A stretch of DNA of 64,000 bases, from assembly GCF_014841215.1 (NCBI RefSeq), contig NZ_JACYTR010000004.1:1-64000 (forward strand). Direction: 5' to 3'. Source of the DNA: Pseudomarimonas arenosa (GTDB lineage: Bacteria; Pseudomonadota; Gammaproteobacteria; Xanthomonadales; Xanthomonadaceae). The notes beneath the pieces are model-generated. The model saw only the letters and a list, made by a program, of their open reading frames with translations, did no database searches and was not told where the DNA came from. How positions within the stretch are numbered: position 1 is the stretch's first letter; the number at the start of each line of letters is the position of its first letter. A program made the translations under genes and the position numbers. This document shows positions 8,512 to 17,501 of the stretch, piece after piece.

Positions 8512-9708
8512 TTACTTGATAACGCCCAATTCACGGCCGGTGGTGATGAACGCCTCGATTGCGCGATCCAGCTGCTCACCAGTATGCGCTGCACTCATCT
8601 GGGTACGAATTCTCGCCTGACCTTTCGGCACCACCGGGAAAAAGAACCCGATCGCATACACACCGAGTTCTAGCAGTCGCTCGGCAAAGCGTTGCGCCAA
8701 GGGTGCGTCATACAGCATCACCGGACAGATCGGGTGCTCACCTGGCTTGAGATCGAAGCCAGCCTCGGTCATCCGCTGGCGGAAATAGGCGGTGTTTGAC
8801 TTGAGCTGCTCACGCAGATCACCGGCGGCCGACAGCATCTCGAACACTTCGGTGCCCGCGGCGACCACGTGCGGTGGCAGCGAGTTGGAGAACAGATACG
8901 GTCGCGAGCGCTGACGCAGCATCTCGATCACCTCGGCGCGACCGGTGGTAAAGCCACCCAGCGCACCGCCCAGAGCCTTGCCCAGGGTGCCGGTAATGAT
9001 GTCGATCTTGTCCAACACGCCTTTCACTTCCGCTGAGCCGCGACCTGTAGCGCCGAGGAAGCCGGTGGCATGGCATTCGTCGATATGCACCAGGGCATCA
9101 TACTTCGCCGCCAGTGCAGTGATCTGATCCAGCGGCGCAATAAAGCCGTCCATCGAGAACACACCGTCGGTGGTGATCATGATGTCGCGTGCGCCATCGG
9201 CCCGGGCCTGCTTGAGCTGAGCCTCCAGATCAGCCATATCGCAATTGGCGTAGCGATAACGCTTGGCCTTGCATAGCCGCACGCCATCGATGATCGAGGC
9301 GTGGTTCAAAGCATCGGAGATGATCGCGTCCTGCTCGCCCAGCAAGGGCTCAAACAGGCCGCCATTGGCGTCGAAACAGGCGGCGTAGAGGATGGTGTCC
9401 TGCTTGCCAAAGAATTCGGCGATCTTGGCCTCCAGTTCCTTGTGCAGATCCTGGGTGCCGCAGATGAAACGCACCGAGGCCATGCCGAAGCCGTGCGTAT
9501 CCAGCGCCTTCTTTGCTGCCTCGATCACCCGCGGATGATCGGCCAGGCCAAGATAGTTGTTGGCGCAGAAATTCAGCACCTTGCGACCATCAGCCAAGGT
9601 GATCTCCGCCGACTGCGGCGAAGTGATGATGCGCTCGCGCTTGAACAGGCCTTGTTCGCGAATCGAATCGAGTTCAGCGGCATAGCGCTCTAGGGTGGCG
9701 GCGGTCAT
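8512..9708 (-). CDS. kbl: Glycine C-acetyltransferase (2-amino-3-ketobutyrate CoA ligase)
   Basis: A 398-residue fold-type I PLP enzyme, the usual length for Kbl. It converts 2-amino-3-ketobutyrate plus CoA to glycine and acetyl-CoA, the second step of threonine degradation after Tdh. Visible motifs are the substrate loop [14 protein letters not shown], the PLP ring contact [10 protein letters not shown] and the Schiff-base lysine in GTLGKALGG. The ATG at 9708-9706 has CCGGAG upstream; the frame extends 20 codons further without an RBS. The partner tdh lies 6.5 kb away on the same strand and not next to it as in E. coli. Convergent with the pilus operon. Confidence 0.96.
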   Translation of the reverse strand: MTAATLERYAAELDSIREQGLFKRERIITSPQSAEITLADGRKVLNFCANNYLGLADHPRVIEAAKKALDTHGFGMASVRFICGTQDLHKELEAKIAEFFGKQDTILYAACFDANGGLFEPLLGEQDAIISDALNHASIIDGVRLCKAKRYRYANCDMADLEAQLKQARADGARDIMITTDGVFSMDGFIAPLDQITALAAKYDALVHIDECHATGFLGATGRGSAEVKGVLDKIDIITGTLGKALGGALGGFTTGRAEVIEMLRQRSRPYLFSNSLPPHVVAAGTEVFEMLSAAGDLREQLKSNTAYFRQRMTEAGFDLKPGEHPICPVMLYDAPLAQRFAERLLELGVYAIGFFFPVVPKGQARIRTQMSAAHTGEQLDRAIEAFITTGRELGVIK

Positions 9709-10213
9709 GCAGGCTCCGGAGGCGGGGAACAGTCTGTCATTATCGCCAACGCGGACACACTTGCCCATGTGCCGGTCGGACAGTGGCGCATGGGCGCCCG
9801 CACAGGTCGGATTGCCGCCCGATTTCTGTCATGATTCGCGGCGATTCTGAGCCTGACTCTCATCGACTCTGACGAGCCTCTGCCCATGCGCACAGCGTTG
9901 CTGTACTGGTCGATCTGCTGCCTGCTGCTGTTGCTCGGGCTGAGCTGGCAGTCCGCCTGGAGGGGCCCGCGCCGGTCAAGCCTGTCCTTGGCTCGCGAAG
10001 ACGTATGCTCAAGGGGGCTGTGAGCCACGGCGCCATCCTCTGCGGCCTGCCACATGCGCAAGTGCAGTAGTCCCCTGCGGCCAATCCAAATGTGGAAAAC
10101 TCGCCAGTGATGCGGGTAGTCACCAAAGGTGCCAACCGCAGAGCATTGGTCATCGCCGGGTACGATTCGATCAACCTGCTACGCTCCCACCACCCCTGAT
10201 CGTCGTCCAACCT
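9709..10213. other. Intergenic region between kbl and a small secreted protein
   Basis: About 500 bp holding the kbl promoter and that of the gene at 10214. Apart from one small hydrophobic frame (9886-10023) I see no gene, hairpin or repeat of note. Confidence 0.4.
9886..10023 (+). CDS. Possible 45-residue membrane peptide or gene remnant
   Basis: An ATG at 9886 opens a 45-codon frame with a strongly hydrophobic N-terminal segment (YWSICCLLLLLGLSW) and a basic tail ending at TGA 10021-10023. The hydrophobic stretch would make one membrane helix or signal peptide. There is no clear RBS, and the region between kbl and the next gene otherwise lacks coding signs, so this may be a decayed gene start. 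Confidence 0.2.
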   Translation: MRTALLYWSICCLLLLLGLSWQSAWRGPRRSSLSLAREDVCSRGL

Positions 10214-10600
10214 ATGCGCGCCTTGATACTTCTACTCGGTTTGATCATTGCCCCGACGGCCCTCGGTGACCAGACTGCCGATGTGAAAGCGATACGTCTC
10301 AAGTTGCACACAGCGCTGAGCCTGTCAACGCAGCAGCGCCACGCGGAACTGTTCGAAGCGCTGGCCCTGCCCTCAGAGGTGAAGCGACTCAGAGAGGAGG
10401 GCAGTTATGAGCAGAAGCTGAAGAAATTCGCCGAGAAGAAGCAGCCTGCGTTGCAATGGCTGCTGCGTTTGATGCTCGACAGTCGGGTTCGCATCGAGTT
10501 TGCGGATGACGGTCAGACCGCTGCCTTCTTTTTGTCCGAATCGGGCGGACGATTGGCCACCATGTTGCGCGAAGAGGGTGGTTGGTACTTGCGGAATTGA
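10214..10600 (+). CDS. Small exported protein of unknown function
   Basis: A 128-residue protein with a clean signal peptide (MRALILLLGLIIAPTALG). The mature part is helical and charged (LREEGSYEQKLKKFAEKKQP), then ends in short beta-like segments (VRIEFADDGQTAAFFLSES and GGWYLRN). No catalytic or metal motif is visible and I do not recognise a family. It is likely periplasmic. The stop TGA is followed directly by TTCGG. Confidence 0.65.
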   Translation: MRALILLLGLIIAPTALGDQTADVKAIRLKLHTALSLSTQQRHAELFEALALPSEVKRLREEGSYEQKLKKFAEKKQPALQWLLRLMLDSRVRIEFADDGQTAAFFLSESGGRLATMLREEGGWYLRN

Positions 10601-10714
10601 TTCGGCAACCTGAAGTTTGAACATCAATTGGTCGGTTCAATAATTGACGAGTTTGCTCAAACTTCCTTTGCGGCCGCGCCGACAGGGGCTGGTCATTTTC
10701 GAGGTCGGTTGGAA

Positions 10715-11053
10715 ATGCAGCGATACCTGATCTCATTTGATGACGGCGCGATGAACTTGTCCGAGGAAGAACTCGCCACCGTCGCCGAGGCATCGCACGC
10801 AGTGGTGCGCGAGGCGAAGAAGGCCGGCGTGTGGGTCTTTGGTGGAGGCATTCTCAGCCAGCAGGCCAGCATCGTCGCTGTCGAAGGCAGCGTGTCCGCT
10901 GGTCCCTATCCGGAGATCAAGGCAGTGCTCGGCGGCTTTGCCATCGTCGAGGTGGCTGCGCGAGAAGAAGCGCTGCAGTGGGCGGCCAAGATCGCCTCAT
11001 CCTGTCGTTGTGCACAGGAAGTGCGAGAGATCATCTTCGATCCTGATTCCTGA
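10715..11053 (+). CDS. YCII-related domain protein
   Basis: A 112-residue soluble protein matching the YCII/YciI-like fold: MQRYLISFDDGAM, the glycine loop WVFGGGILSQQ, and the C-terminal AREEALQWAAKIASSCRCAQEVRE. Such proteins form dimers with a shallow pocket and have been called transcription initiation proteins in databases without solid evidence; their reaction is unknown. The ATG at 10715 is chosen because the fold begins there; an upstream frame from 10628 adds 29 residues with no family resemblance. Followed by a bidirectional terminator. Confidence 0.75.
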   Translation: MQRYLISFDDGAMNLSEEELATVAEASHAVVREAKKAGVWVFGGGILSQQASIVAVEGSVSAGPYPEIKAVLGGFAIVEVAAREEALQWAAKIASSCRCAQEVREIIFDPDS

Positions 11054-11171
11054 GCTCGAGGCAGTGGACGCCTGTTGTGGTGGGCTTCGATCCTGGCGAT
11101 GGGAGTCGTGATCGGACTCAAGGCACTGGACCTGAATCTTGGAGCGGTCAACTGAAAGCGTGCTTCACGAA

Positions 11172-11195
11172 AAATCCCGGCCGAAGCCGGGATTT
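11172..11195. terminator. Bidirectional hairpin terminator
   Basis: AAATCCCGGC (11172-11181), loop CGAA, GCCGGGATTT (11186-11195): a perfect 10-bp stem with A- and T-tracts on its flanks. It lies between convergent genes and can stop transcription from both sides. Confidence 0.75.
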
Positions 11196-11241
11196 CTCGC
11201 CCTCGCGAAGACCGCTCGGGTGACTCTGTTGCGCAGTCGGT

Positions 11242-13170
11242 CTAGCGCGCCGCGTTGCTGTTCATTGTCGCATTGCGGCTGCTGTCTTTGTACTGCGCCG
11301 GATCGCGCATGCCGGTGGTGTGGCATTGGCCATTGGTGTGGCCGCGGTTGACCGCGCCCGAGAGTTGGCCTTTGGCTTTCTCGGTGGTGCCGTCTTCGGG
11401 GTCACTTAACACCAGGTCAGTGGCGAAGTTGCAGTAGTCGTTGGTCCACCAGTTGGTGCTCTTGAAGGAGGTGGTGTAGTAGTTGACCTTGGCCCTGGAA
11501 GAGGTCGGGATGCCGGATAGCCAGGACGAGGCGCCACTGTAGGTAAGGTTGTCATTGGTGCCGCAGCCAACACCGAACCAGGAGCCAAGGGTGGCAAGGA
11601 TGCCGGCTAGATTGGTGCCTTGATACGGCGTGCCAACCGATTGAATCAGTCGGCCGCTGCCGGCGTTGTCGAGCCCGCTCCAGTAGTAGGTGTAAAGATG
11701 CAGGGCGGCGGCGCCGCCTTGGCTGTGGGCGACCACGCCGTAGCTGTTCCAGGTATTGCCGAAGCTCTTGATCAGTTGGGCGAACTGATCATGACTGCGA
11801 CTCTTGTTGGCGTCGAGGAAGGTGGAAGCGTTGCTGAAGTGTGAGGTTGGCCAGACCCCGCCGGAGCAGTAGCCGTGCACCAGCAGCAGGCGTGAGCCGG
11901 TGCCTTTGGCGCTGTCAAATGCAACGGGGCGCGGGCCTTGGCGCATTTCATCATCGATCTGGATATCGCCGGCCGCTTTACTGGCCGCGCGCTGCAAGGG
12001 CAGGGCGAGCGAATCGGCCTTGGCCAGCACGACGAAATGATCGGGATCTTCAATGCGCAGATTGCGCAGTTCGAATGGAGCCCCGGCGCCGCTGCGGTCG
12101 AGCCAGCGCTGATCGAGATTGAGGGTCAGCTGACCCTTGGACAGCGCCGACATGCCGCCGATCCAGGCCACCGCCACCGGTTCGCCGGCCGCATTGTGAC
12201 CCCAGACCTCGGCATAGGTACGGAAGTGGCCAGCGTTCTTGGCGGTCGCTACCGGCAGGCTGATCTGCACTCGCTGCTCCCCCGACTTGCTCACGCTCAA
12301 TCCCGCTGCGCCCAGTTGCAGATCGGAGTCGAGCACTGGAACAACATGTTCAGCAGTGCGAAGCACGGCATGGCCGGCAGCTGCGCGGCCATGCGCTACC
12401 ACCTGGACGAGGTGATTGCCGGCCTGCTTGGGCAGGAAGCGACCGCCGAACACACCGTCACCGGCCAGGCCGTCGGCATGCTGGCCATCGTCGAACATCG
12501 GCACTTCGCTACGGTCGCCGTTCGGCGCGGTGATGCTGAGTTTGGCCTGCTGCAGACGGCCAAGGCGTTGCGCCATCGGGCCCACCAGTCCGGCATCGGC
12601 ATCGCTCAGCAGGCTTGCAGCGATCAACACTGGCTGTTTCACTTTTTGACTGTCGTTGGCTTGCCAGGAGGCCAGCATGTCGTCCGGATCGCCTTCCAGA
12701 ATCAGCAACGCGCGACCGGCGGTCTTGCTGCTGCCACGGGCGTTGAGTTGCCACTCGCCATCGCCCGCCACATTCAGCTCGTACATCTCGGCCGGCAGGT
12801 TGACCCCGCCCTCGAAGATGCCACTGCGCTTGCTCCGTGCACTCATCTGGCTGGCGCTGATCTGCTGTCCGTTCGGTCCTTGCAGGCTGAGTTCAAGCGG
12901 TGCGGCGCCGGGATTGACCACGGCGAACTTCAGCTGGCCATTCTCCGCCGGCAGCCGTGTGCTCCAACTCGAACCTTTAGCGGACAACTCCATCGGAACG
13001 ACGGCACTCTTCGACATGATCGGCGCCTCGGCGATCGCCGGCCGTTGCATGGCAGAAAATTCTTCCGGTGGGCCGGCTAGTTGCTTAGCCAGCAGTTCCT
13101 CAGCCTTCAGCGGAAACGCAGCAGCACACAGCGCGGCGGACACCGCGCACACAAGCGTAGTGGATTTCAC
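11242..13170 (-). CDS. Secreted alpha/beta hydrolase with beta-sandwich N-terminal half
   Basis: A 642-residue exported protein. The GTG at 13170-13168 follows a strong RBS (GGGGAGGGA) and a signal peptide ending LKAEE. The N-terminal half resembles choice-of-anchor-X-type beta domains (GDRSEVPMFDDGQHADGLAG, NHLVQVVAHG). The C-terminal half is a lipase-like hydrolase: the oxyanion segment LLLVHGYCSGG and the nucleophile elbow VVAHSQGGAAA with Ser about 483. Cysteines near the C-terminus (FGVGCGT, YCNFAT, GQCHTT) suggest disulfides of a secreted enzyme. This architecture recalls the 'conditioned medium factor' group; lipase, esterase or quorum-signal hydrolase are all possible. It stands alone between a terminator and the mazEF region. 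Confidence 0.8.
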   Translation of the reverse strand: MKSTTLVCAVSAALCAAAFPLKAEELLAKQLAGPPEEFSAMQRPAIAEAPIMSKSAVVPMELSAKGSSWSTRLPAENGQLKFAVVNPGAAPLELSLQGPNGQQISASQMSARSKRSGIFEGGVNLPAEMYELNVAGDGEWQLNARGSSKTAGRALLILEGDPDDMLASWQANDSQKVKQPVLIAASLLSDADAGLVGPMAQRLGRLQQAKLSITAPNGDRSEVPMFDDGQHADGLAGDGVFGGRFLPKQAGNHLVQVVAHGRAAAGHAVLRTAEHVVPVLDSDLQLGAAGLSVSKSGEQRVQISLPVATAKNAGHFRTYAEVWGHNAAGEPVAVAWIGGMSALSKGQLTLNLDQRWLDRSGAGAPFELRNLRIEDPDHFVVLAKADSLALPLQRAASKAAGDIQIDDEMRQGPRPVAFDSAKGTGSRLLLVHGYCSGGVWPTSHFSNASTFLDANKSRSHDQFAQLIKSFGNTWNSYGVVAHSQGGAAALHLYTYYWSGLDNAGSGRLIQSVGTPYQGTNLAGILATLGSWFGVGCGTNDNLTYSGASSWLSGIPTSSRAKVNYYTTSFKSTNWWTNDYCNFATDLVLSDPEDGTTEKAKGQLSGAVNRGHTNGQCHTTGMRDPAQYKDSSRNATMNSNAAR

Positions 13171-13363
13171 AACATTCCCTCCCCAGAGAACGGTTGAATC
13201 GTTGGATGGACCGCGGCCGGGGTCTAGGTTGCAACTCCATACCGGGCGGTACGGACAATTCGCTAAATGGGAGATGAACGCAAGTTGCGCTGCAGCAAAG
13301 TGAAGGAAATGTCAAGCTATGGCCGGGTTTGGCTTTTTTCGCCGCCAAATTGGCCGCTGCAGA

Positions 13364-13477
13364 CTACCTTTCCAGGTGCCCGTCGCCATTGAAGTCGCCC
13401 CAGGCATCGCAGAGGGCAGGGCCATTCCGGACGTCGATAGTGGCCGAGCTGTCAGCCCAGTCGCGCGCTGACGGAAA
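13364..13477 (-). pseudogene. C-terminal remnant of an FG-GAP/VCBS repeat protein
   Basis: On the minus strand a frame ending at TAG (13366-13364) reads ...DVRNGPALCDAWGDFNGDGHLER. GDFNGDGHLE is the calcium-binding end of an FG-GAP repeat, typical of large secreted beta-propeller proteins. Only about 37 codons remain and upstream the frame enters the mazEF promoter, so this looks like the tail of a deleted gene, perhaps removed when mazEF arrived. Confidence 0.5.
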
Positions 13478-13494
13478 CGGGACTCCTTGCTGTT

Positions 13495-13535
13495 GTTGCA
13501 ACGTGTTGCAACACTTCCGGCGCGTTGTCTATACT
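13495..13535 (+). promoter_or_regulatory. mazEF promoter with double palindromic operator
   Basis: Two copies of the perfect palindrome GTTGCAAC (13495-13502 and 13505-13512), two bases apart, overlap a -35 box TTGCAA (13506-13511). An 18-bp spacer leads to a -10 box TATACT (13530-13535). The next gene encodes a MazE-like AbrB-fold antitoxin, whose family binds palindromes in its own promoter, so autoregulation is expected. Confidence 0.6.
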
Positions 13536-13561
13536 TGTTGAAACGCTGAGTGAGGAAGGTC

Positions 13562-13819
13562 ATGAGCGCAAAAGCCGAACTGACAGTGCAGAACTGGGGT
13601 AACAACCTTGCGGTGCGGATTCCTGCGTCCGTGGCCCGTGCTGCGCGCCTGGTGCGTGGCCAGCCGGTTGTCGTCGAGGCAGTCGACGGCAATGTCGTGG
13701 TGCGTCCGCAAGGAGGTCCGCCGCGCATGACCCTCGAACAAATGGTTAAGGCATTCGATCCCAAGCTTCACGGCGGTGAGCTGATGGCTGACGCGCCGCG
13801 GGGCGCGGAGTTCCGTTGA
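13562..13819 (+). CDS. mazE: MazE-family antitoxin
   Basis: An 85-residue protein with an N-terminal AbrB/MazE DNA-binding swapped-hairpin domain (VQNWGNNLAVRIPASVARAARLVRGQPV, quoted here as VQNWGNNLAVRIP plus the following helix) and an acidic flexible C-terminus that would wrap the toxin. The ATG at 13562 follows GAGGAAGG at good spacing; an ATG four codons earlier has none. The stop overlaps the toxin start (TGATG). It should neutralise MazF and repress the promoter at 13495-13535. Confidence 0.88.
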   Translation: MSAKAELTVQNWGNNLAVRIPASVARAARLVRGQPVVVEAVDGNVVVRPQGGPPRMTLEQMVKAFDPKLHGGELMADAPRGAEFR

Positions 13820-14181
13820 TGCCGAAGCGCTGGGTTCCCGATCGCCGCGACATCATCTGGATCGACTTCGATCCGCAGACTGGCCGCGAGATGAAGGCGC
13901 GGCATCCGATGCTGGTGCTCTCACCGCGTATTGTGAACGACCCGACAAGCATCGTGATCGGGCTGCCGATGTCCACTGCGGATTACAACGCGACAAACCC
14001 CTTTGCCGTGCCCTTAGTTGGCAACGACGGTACGACCGGCTACGTCATCTCGAACCAGCCAAAGTCATTCGACTGGCGCGAGCGCAAGGCGAAGGCGCAT
14101 CCGTGGAAACAGGCACCCGAGGACGTATTCGAGAGCGCCTGCGACAAGCTCAACCGCATCATCTCCATTTGCTGCGAATAG
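13819..14181 (+). CDS. mazF: MazF/PemK-family endoribonuclease toxin
   Basis: A 120-residue protein with the MazF signature: RRDIIWIDFDPQTGREM near the N-terminus, HPMLVLSPRIVND, and GYVISNQPKSFDW. In the family the first loop and the conserved arginine form the RNA-cleaving site. The start is the ATG at 13819 that overlaps the antitoxin stop, coupling toxin translation to antitoxin. The cleavage sequence cannot be predicted from here. Longer than some MazF proteins because of the C-terminal helix (EDVFESACDKLNRIISI). Confidence 0.9.
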   Translation: MPKRWVPDRRDIIWIDFDPQTGREMKARHPMLVLSPRIVNDPTSIVIGLPMSTADYNATNPFAVPLVGNDGTTGYVISNQPKSFDWRERKAKAHPWKQAPEDVFESACDKLNRIISICCE

Positions 14182-14360
14182 CACGAGGTAATCTACGCGA
14201 TCACGATTTGGCGATTGGTTCGCTGATTATGTACGAGGAGCATGACGTCGGCCGTTATCAAGGCCCGATCGAGTTCGACACTCGGCCCGACTTGGCGAGA
14301 GGCGACAGTGGCCGAACAATGGCCGGTGGGCCAGGATTTGGCGACGTGCCGGGTAGTGGG

Positions 14361-15749
14361 TCAGGAGCCGGCTCGGTCGGCCGGCGTCGCGGATGACAGG
14401 CCGGGGCCGGATTCGGTCCGTAAGCTGAGTTGCGGGTAGGGTGGAGAGGCGGGGTAGCGCAGGCCGGGTAACAGACTCCAGCCGCGTCGGCTGATCTGAC
14501 GCGCGGCACGCGGGCTGATCTGGCCGGCGACCAGGACGCTGCGTCGGGCTGACTCGGCAATTTGCGGATGGTCGAACCACTGGGCGATCGGGCGTGTCCA
14601 CTGCAGGTAGTCGACCGGCAGACATAGGTGGAGCTCGCCGTCGGCGGCCAGATAGGCCAGCAAGTGTCCGACTGCTCGAAGTTCGCCACCCTGTGGCTGA
14701 CCGAGCTGAACTGATTGCAGCATGCGTACGCTATTGATGACGAAACGCGCCTCCAGTTCGTTGTCGGCGATGGCTGCCGCCTCCAGGGCTGACACCTTAC
14801 CGCGCACGCTGCCCAGACGATCGAGCTCATCCAGCAGCTGAGCCATCAGGTTGGCTGAGAATCCCCCTCTCCAGGCCAACCAATAGGTTAAGTCCTGGTC
14901 GGCGCTGAGCGCTTGCAGGCGTTGCTCATTGCGGGCGCGGAGTGACTCTTCGCTAGGTGCGCGGGTCAGCGTGTCGGCCTGCTCGACATAGCCTACTGTT
15001 TGGCGCAGGCCAGGCAGCAACAGGTCGGCCAGGGAGTCGAGCGCAATCTTCTGGCCGGCCACCGCCCAGGCCAGGGCATCAAGCCGCGAGCGCAGCAGTG
15101 GATTGCTGGTGTCGCTGGCGATACCGAGTGCAGTGGCCACCTGTCGGCGGGCGGCGCCGTGACCACTGGCAGAGCGCAGTAGTCGGCCCATTTCGTCGGC
15201 GGGCGCATCCCACCACGGTGTCTTGGGCTTGTCAGCGTGTTCCACCAGATCGAACCCTTGGCTCGCATCGCCCGACTGGAAGATTGCCCGGTCGACGCGG
15301 TCACCCCAGCGACGAAAGCGCTCTCCCCAGCGGCGTAGTTTGGTGGAGAACATGCTCAGCACACCGGCGGGCAGACGTTCTGCCCGCTCCAGCGGGCTGG
15401 CCGATATCGCCACCGCGCTGTTCCAGGGCGAACCGGCCTTTTCCAGGCCAGCGCGCTTCAGCGTGTTGCTCACCTTTTCGCCGTAAAGCACTGAGACCGC
15501 GGCCATCTCTTCGACCCGCACGGCCAGTAGTTCCACTGAGTCGACCTGCAGTTCGCCCCAGCGCGTATCGATGACGAAGCGGGCCTGCAGGCCGGCAATT
15601 TCAGCCTCGGGTCGAACGCTGAATCCGGGGCCGCTGAGCAGGCTGGGGTCAGCCAGTTCGCTGGCCGGTAGACGAACGGGCGCGGTGGCTTGAGCGCAGG
15701 AACAGCACAGCACCAGGGCCCAAAGGCCGGTGCGCAGAAAGGTTGGCAT
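14361..15749 (-). CDS. Secreted protein of unknown function
   Basis: A 462-residue protein with a signal peptide (LWALVLCCSCAQATA; the cysteines could also serve as a lipobox). The rest is mostly helical, with many arginines and leucines, and no motif I recognise; segments such as RRWGERFRRWGDRVDRA suggest amphipathic helices. Its start is three bases after the stop of the ArsC-family gene, so the two are probably cotranscribed. The final 30 residues are proline/serine rich and may be disordered. Confidence 0.6.
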   Translation of the reverse strand: MPTFLRTGLWALVLCCSCAQATAPVRLPASELADPSLLSGPGFSVRPEAEIAGLQARFVIDTRWGELQVDSVELLAVRVEEMAAVSVLYGEKVSNTLKRAGLEKAGSPWNSAVAISASPLERAERLPAGVLSMFSTKLRRWGERFRRWGDRVDRAIFQSGDASQGFDLVEHADKPKTPWWDAPADEMGRLLRSASGHGAARRQVATALGIASDTSNPLLRSRLDALAWAVAGQKIALDSLADLLLPGLRQTVGYVEQADTLTRAPSEESLRARNEQRLQALSADQDLTYWLAWRGGFSANLMAQLLDELDRLGSVRGKVSALEAAAIADNELEARFVINSVRMLQSVQLGQPQGGELRAVGHLLAYLAADGELHLCLPVDYLQWTRPIAQWFDHPQIAESARRSVLVAGQISPRAARQISRRGWSLLPGLRYPASPPYPQLSLRTESGPGLSSATPADRAGS

Positions 15750-15752
15750 GGA

Positions 15753-16115
15753 TCAGTGGGCGGAATCGAGCAGTTCGAGCAGTCGTTCAGGCGGGCGGCC
15801 GACCACGGCACGATCGCCGTGAACCAGAATCGGGCGCTGGATCAGGCGCGGGTAACCGGCCATCGCGGCGTATAAGGCAGCGTCGGAAACACCCGGCGCA
15901 TCCAAACCCAGTGTTTTGAACTCCGGCTCATTGCTGCGCATCATCGACTTTACCGGCTCGCCCAGCGCACTGGCCACGCGTTCGATTTCGGCACAGTGTG
16001 GTGGATGCTTGAGGTATTCGAGTATTACCGGCTCGATGCCGCGCGAGCGCAGCAGTTCCAGTGCTTCGCGCGACTTGGAACAGCGCGGGTTGTGCCAAAG
16101 AACGTAGGGGGTCAT
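15753..16115 (-). CDS. ArsC/YfgD-family arsenate reductase-like protein
   Basis: A 120-residue thioredoxin-fold protein. The catalytic cysteine is Cys12 in HNPRCSKSREA, as in ArsC, and the arsenate-binding arginine region is present (QRPILVHGDRAVVGRPPE). The length fits the shorter YfgD type (about 119 residues) better than classical ArsC (141). It would reduce arsenate using glutathione/glutaredoxin, but YfgD-type members may have other roles. No arsB, arsR or other ars gene is nearby. The next gene downstream, a secreted unknown, starts three bases after its stop. Confidence 0.85.
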   Translation of the reverse strand: MTPYVLWHNPRCSKSREALELLRSRGIEPVILEYLKHPPHCAEIERVASALGEPVKSMMRSNEPEFKTLGLDAPGVSDAALYAAMAGYPRLIQRPILVHGDRAVVGRPPERLLELLDSAH

Positions 16116-16163
16116 TGCTTACCGGTTTGTTTGAGCCATGAGTTAAGTGTTGGGGGCTTCCCC

Positions 16164-16202
16164 CTCTCCCCAACCCCTCTCCCGCGAGGGGAGAGGGGCT
16201 AT
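16164..16202. repeat. 39-base dispersed hairpin repeat, copy 1
   Basis: This 39-base sequence occurs identically at 57643-57681. Its core CCCCTCTCCC, GCGA, GGGGAGAGGGG forms a 10-bp GC stem with a tetraloop. It sits just downstream of the tdh stop and may act as a terminator. Confidence 0.7.
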
Positions 16203-16209
16203 GCTTCTT

Positions 16210-16230
16210 CCCGAATCCCGAATCCCGAAT
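16210..16230. repeat. Heptanucleotide repeat (CCCGAAT)x3
   Basis: Three tandem copies of CCCGAAT; the last T belongs to the TGA stop (read on minus) of tdh. The same unit occurs nine times at 21348-21410, also abutting a stop codon. Confidence 0.85.
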
Positions 16231-17264
16231 CAATTCCAGCTACACACGACCTTGCCGCAGAGCCCGGAATCCATCAGGTCAAAACCACGCTGGAAGTCAT
16301 CGATGTGAATCTGGTGGGTGAGCACTTTCTGCAACGGAAAGCCGGTCAGCAGCATTTGGGTCATCTTGTACCAGGTTTCATACATGCGGCGTCCGTAGAT
16401 GCCGTGCAGGGTCAGGCCCTTGAAGATCACCTTGTCCCAGTTGATGCCGGCGCCATTGGGCAGGATGCCGAGCAGGGCGATCTTGCCGCCGTGATACATG
16501 CATTCGAGCATGTCATTGAACGCGCCGGGGTGGCCGGACATCTCCAGCGCCACGTCGAAGCCTTCCATATGCAGGTCCTTCATTACCTCCTTCAGGCTCT
16601 GCTTGGCGACGTTGACCACCCGGGTGGCGCCCATTTCGGCGGCCAGCTTGAGGCGGTAGTCGTTGACGTCGGTCACCACGACGTTACGGGCGCCGACGTG
16701 CTTGCAAATGCCGGCGGCGATGATGCCGATCGGGCCGGCGCCGGTGATCAGCACGTCCTCGCCAATAACATCAAACTCCAGCGCGCAATGTGCAGCATTG
16801 CCGTACGGGTCGAAGAATGCCGCCAGCTCGCTGGGGATCTGATCGGGAATTGGCCACAGATTGCTCGCCGGCATGGTGATGTACTCGGCGAAGGCTCCGT
16901 GCCGATTGACCCCGATGCCGACGGTGTTGGGGCACAGATGCTGGCGGCCGGCACGACAATTGCGGCAATGACCGCAGACGATATGGCCTTCGGCCGACAC
17001 CCGGTCGCCGAGCTGGTAGCCGGTGACGCCCGGCCCCATGTCGACGATTCGACCGACGAATTCGTGGCCGATCACCAGACCGGGTTTGATGGTGCGTTGG
17101 CTCCATTCATCCCACTTGTAGATGTGCAGGTCAGTGCCGCAGATCGCGGTCTTCTCCAGCTTGATCAGCACCTCATTCGGCCCCGGCGTCGGAACCGGCA
17201 CTTGTTCCATCCAGATGCCTTTGGTGGCTTCGCGCTTGACCAGGGCTTTCATCGTGTTCGACAT
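16230..17264 (-). CDS. tdh: L-threonine 3-dehydrogenase
   Basis: A 344-residue zinc alcohol dehydrogenase-family enzyme, close to the 341 residues of E. coli Tdh. It oxidises threonine with NAD+ to 2-amino-3-ketobutyrate, the Kbl substrate. Catalytic zinc ligands are seen in [14 protein letters not shown] and IGHEFVG; the structural zinc cysteines are in [15 protein letters not shown]; the NAD motif is [11 protein letters not shown]. The start is set at the MSNTMKALV methionine (17264); the frame is open for 33 further codons but lacks family resemblance there. Its stop overlaps the heptanucleotide repeat at 16210-16230. Divergent from the HD-GYP gene. Confidence 0.96.
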   Translation of the reverse strand: MSNTMKALVKREATKGIWMEQVPVPTPGPNEVLIKLEKTAICGTDLHIYKWDEWSQRTIKPGLVIGHEFVGRIVDMGPGVTGYQLGDRVSAEGHIVCGHCRNCRAGRQHLCPNTVGIGVNRHGAFAEYITMPASNLWPIPDQIPSELAAFFDPYGNAAHCALEFDVIGEDVLITGAGPIGIIAAGICKHVGARNVVVTDVNDYRLKLAAEMGATRVVNVAKQSLKEVMKDLHMEGFDVALEMSGHPGAFNDMLECMYHGGKIALLGILPNGAGINWDKVIFKGLTLHGIYGRRMYETWYKMTQMLLTGFPLQKVLTHQIHIDDFQRGFDLMDSGLCGKVVCSWN

Positions 17265-17501
17265 GGCTGAGTTCCGAGCAGGCTCCGAGGCCGCGAAGTG
17301 TAACGCCAATGCGGCCTGGCGCCGGTGTAGAAGCTGAGTGTGAGCCGAATGGAAAAAATTCACATTTGTGCTTGCGTTCGAATCTAATTGGGCCTAAAAG
17401 GAAGCTTCCTGGCCTTGTCTCAGCTTGTTTGTAAACAATTGAGCTTAAGTTGCTGATTGGCAAGTGCCTCCAACGCAGCAACTGTGCGAAGTGAGTTTGG
17501 A

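Noticed and set aside
11938-13080. 380-codon plus-strand frame
   Set aside because: Opposite to the secreted hydrolase, which has a signal peptide and catalytic motifs.
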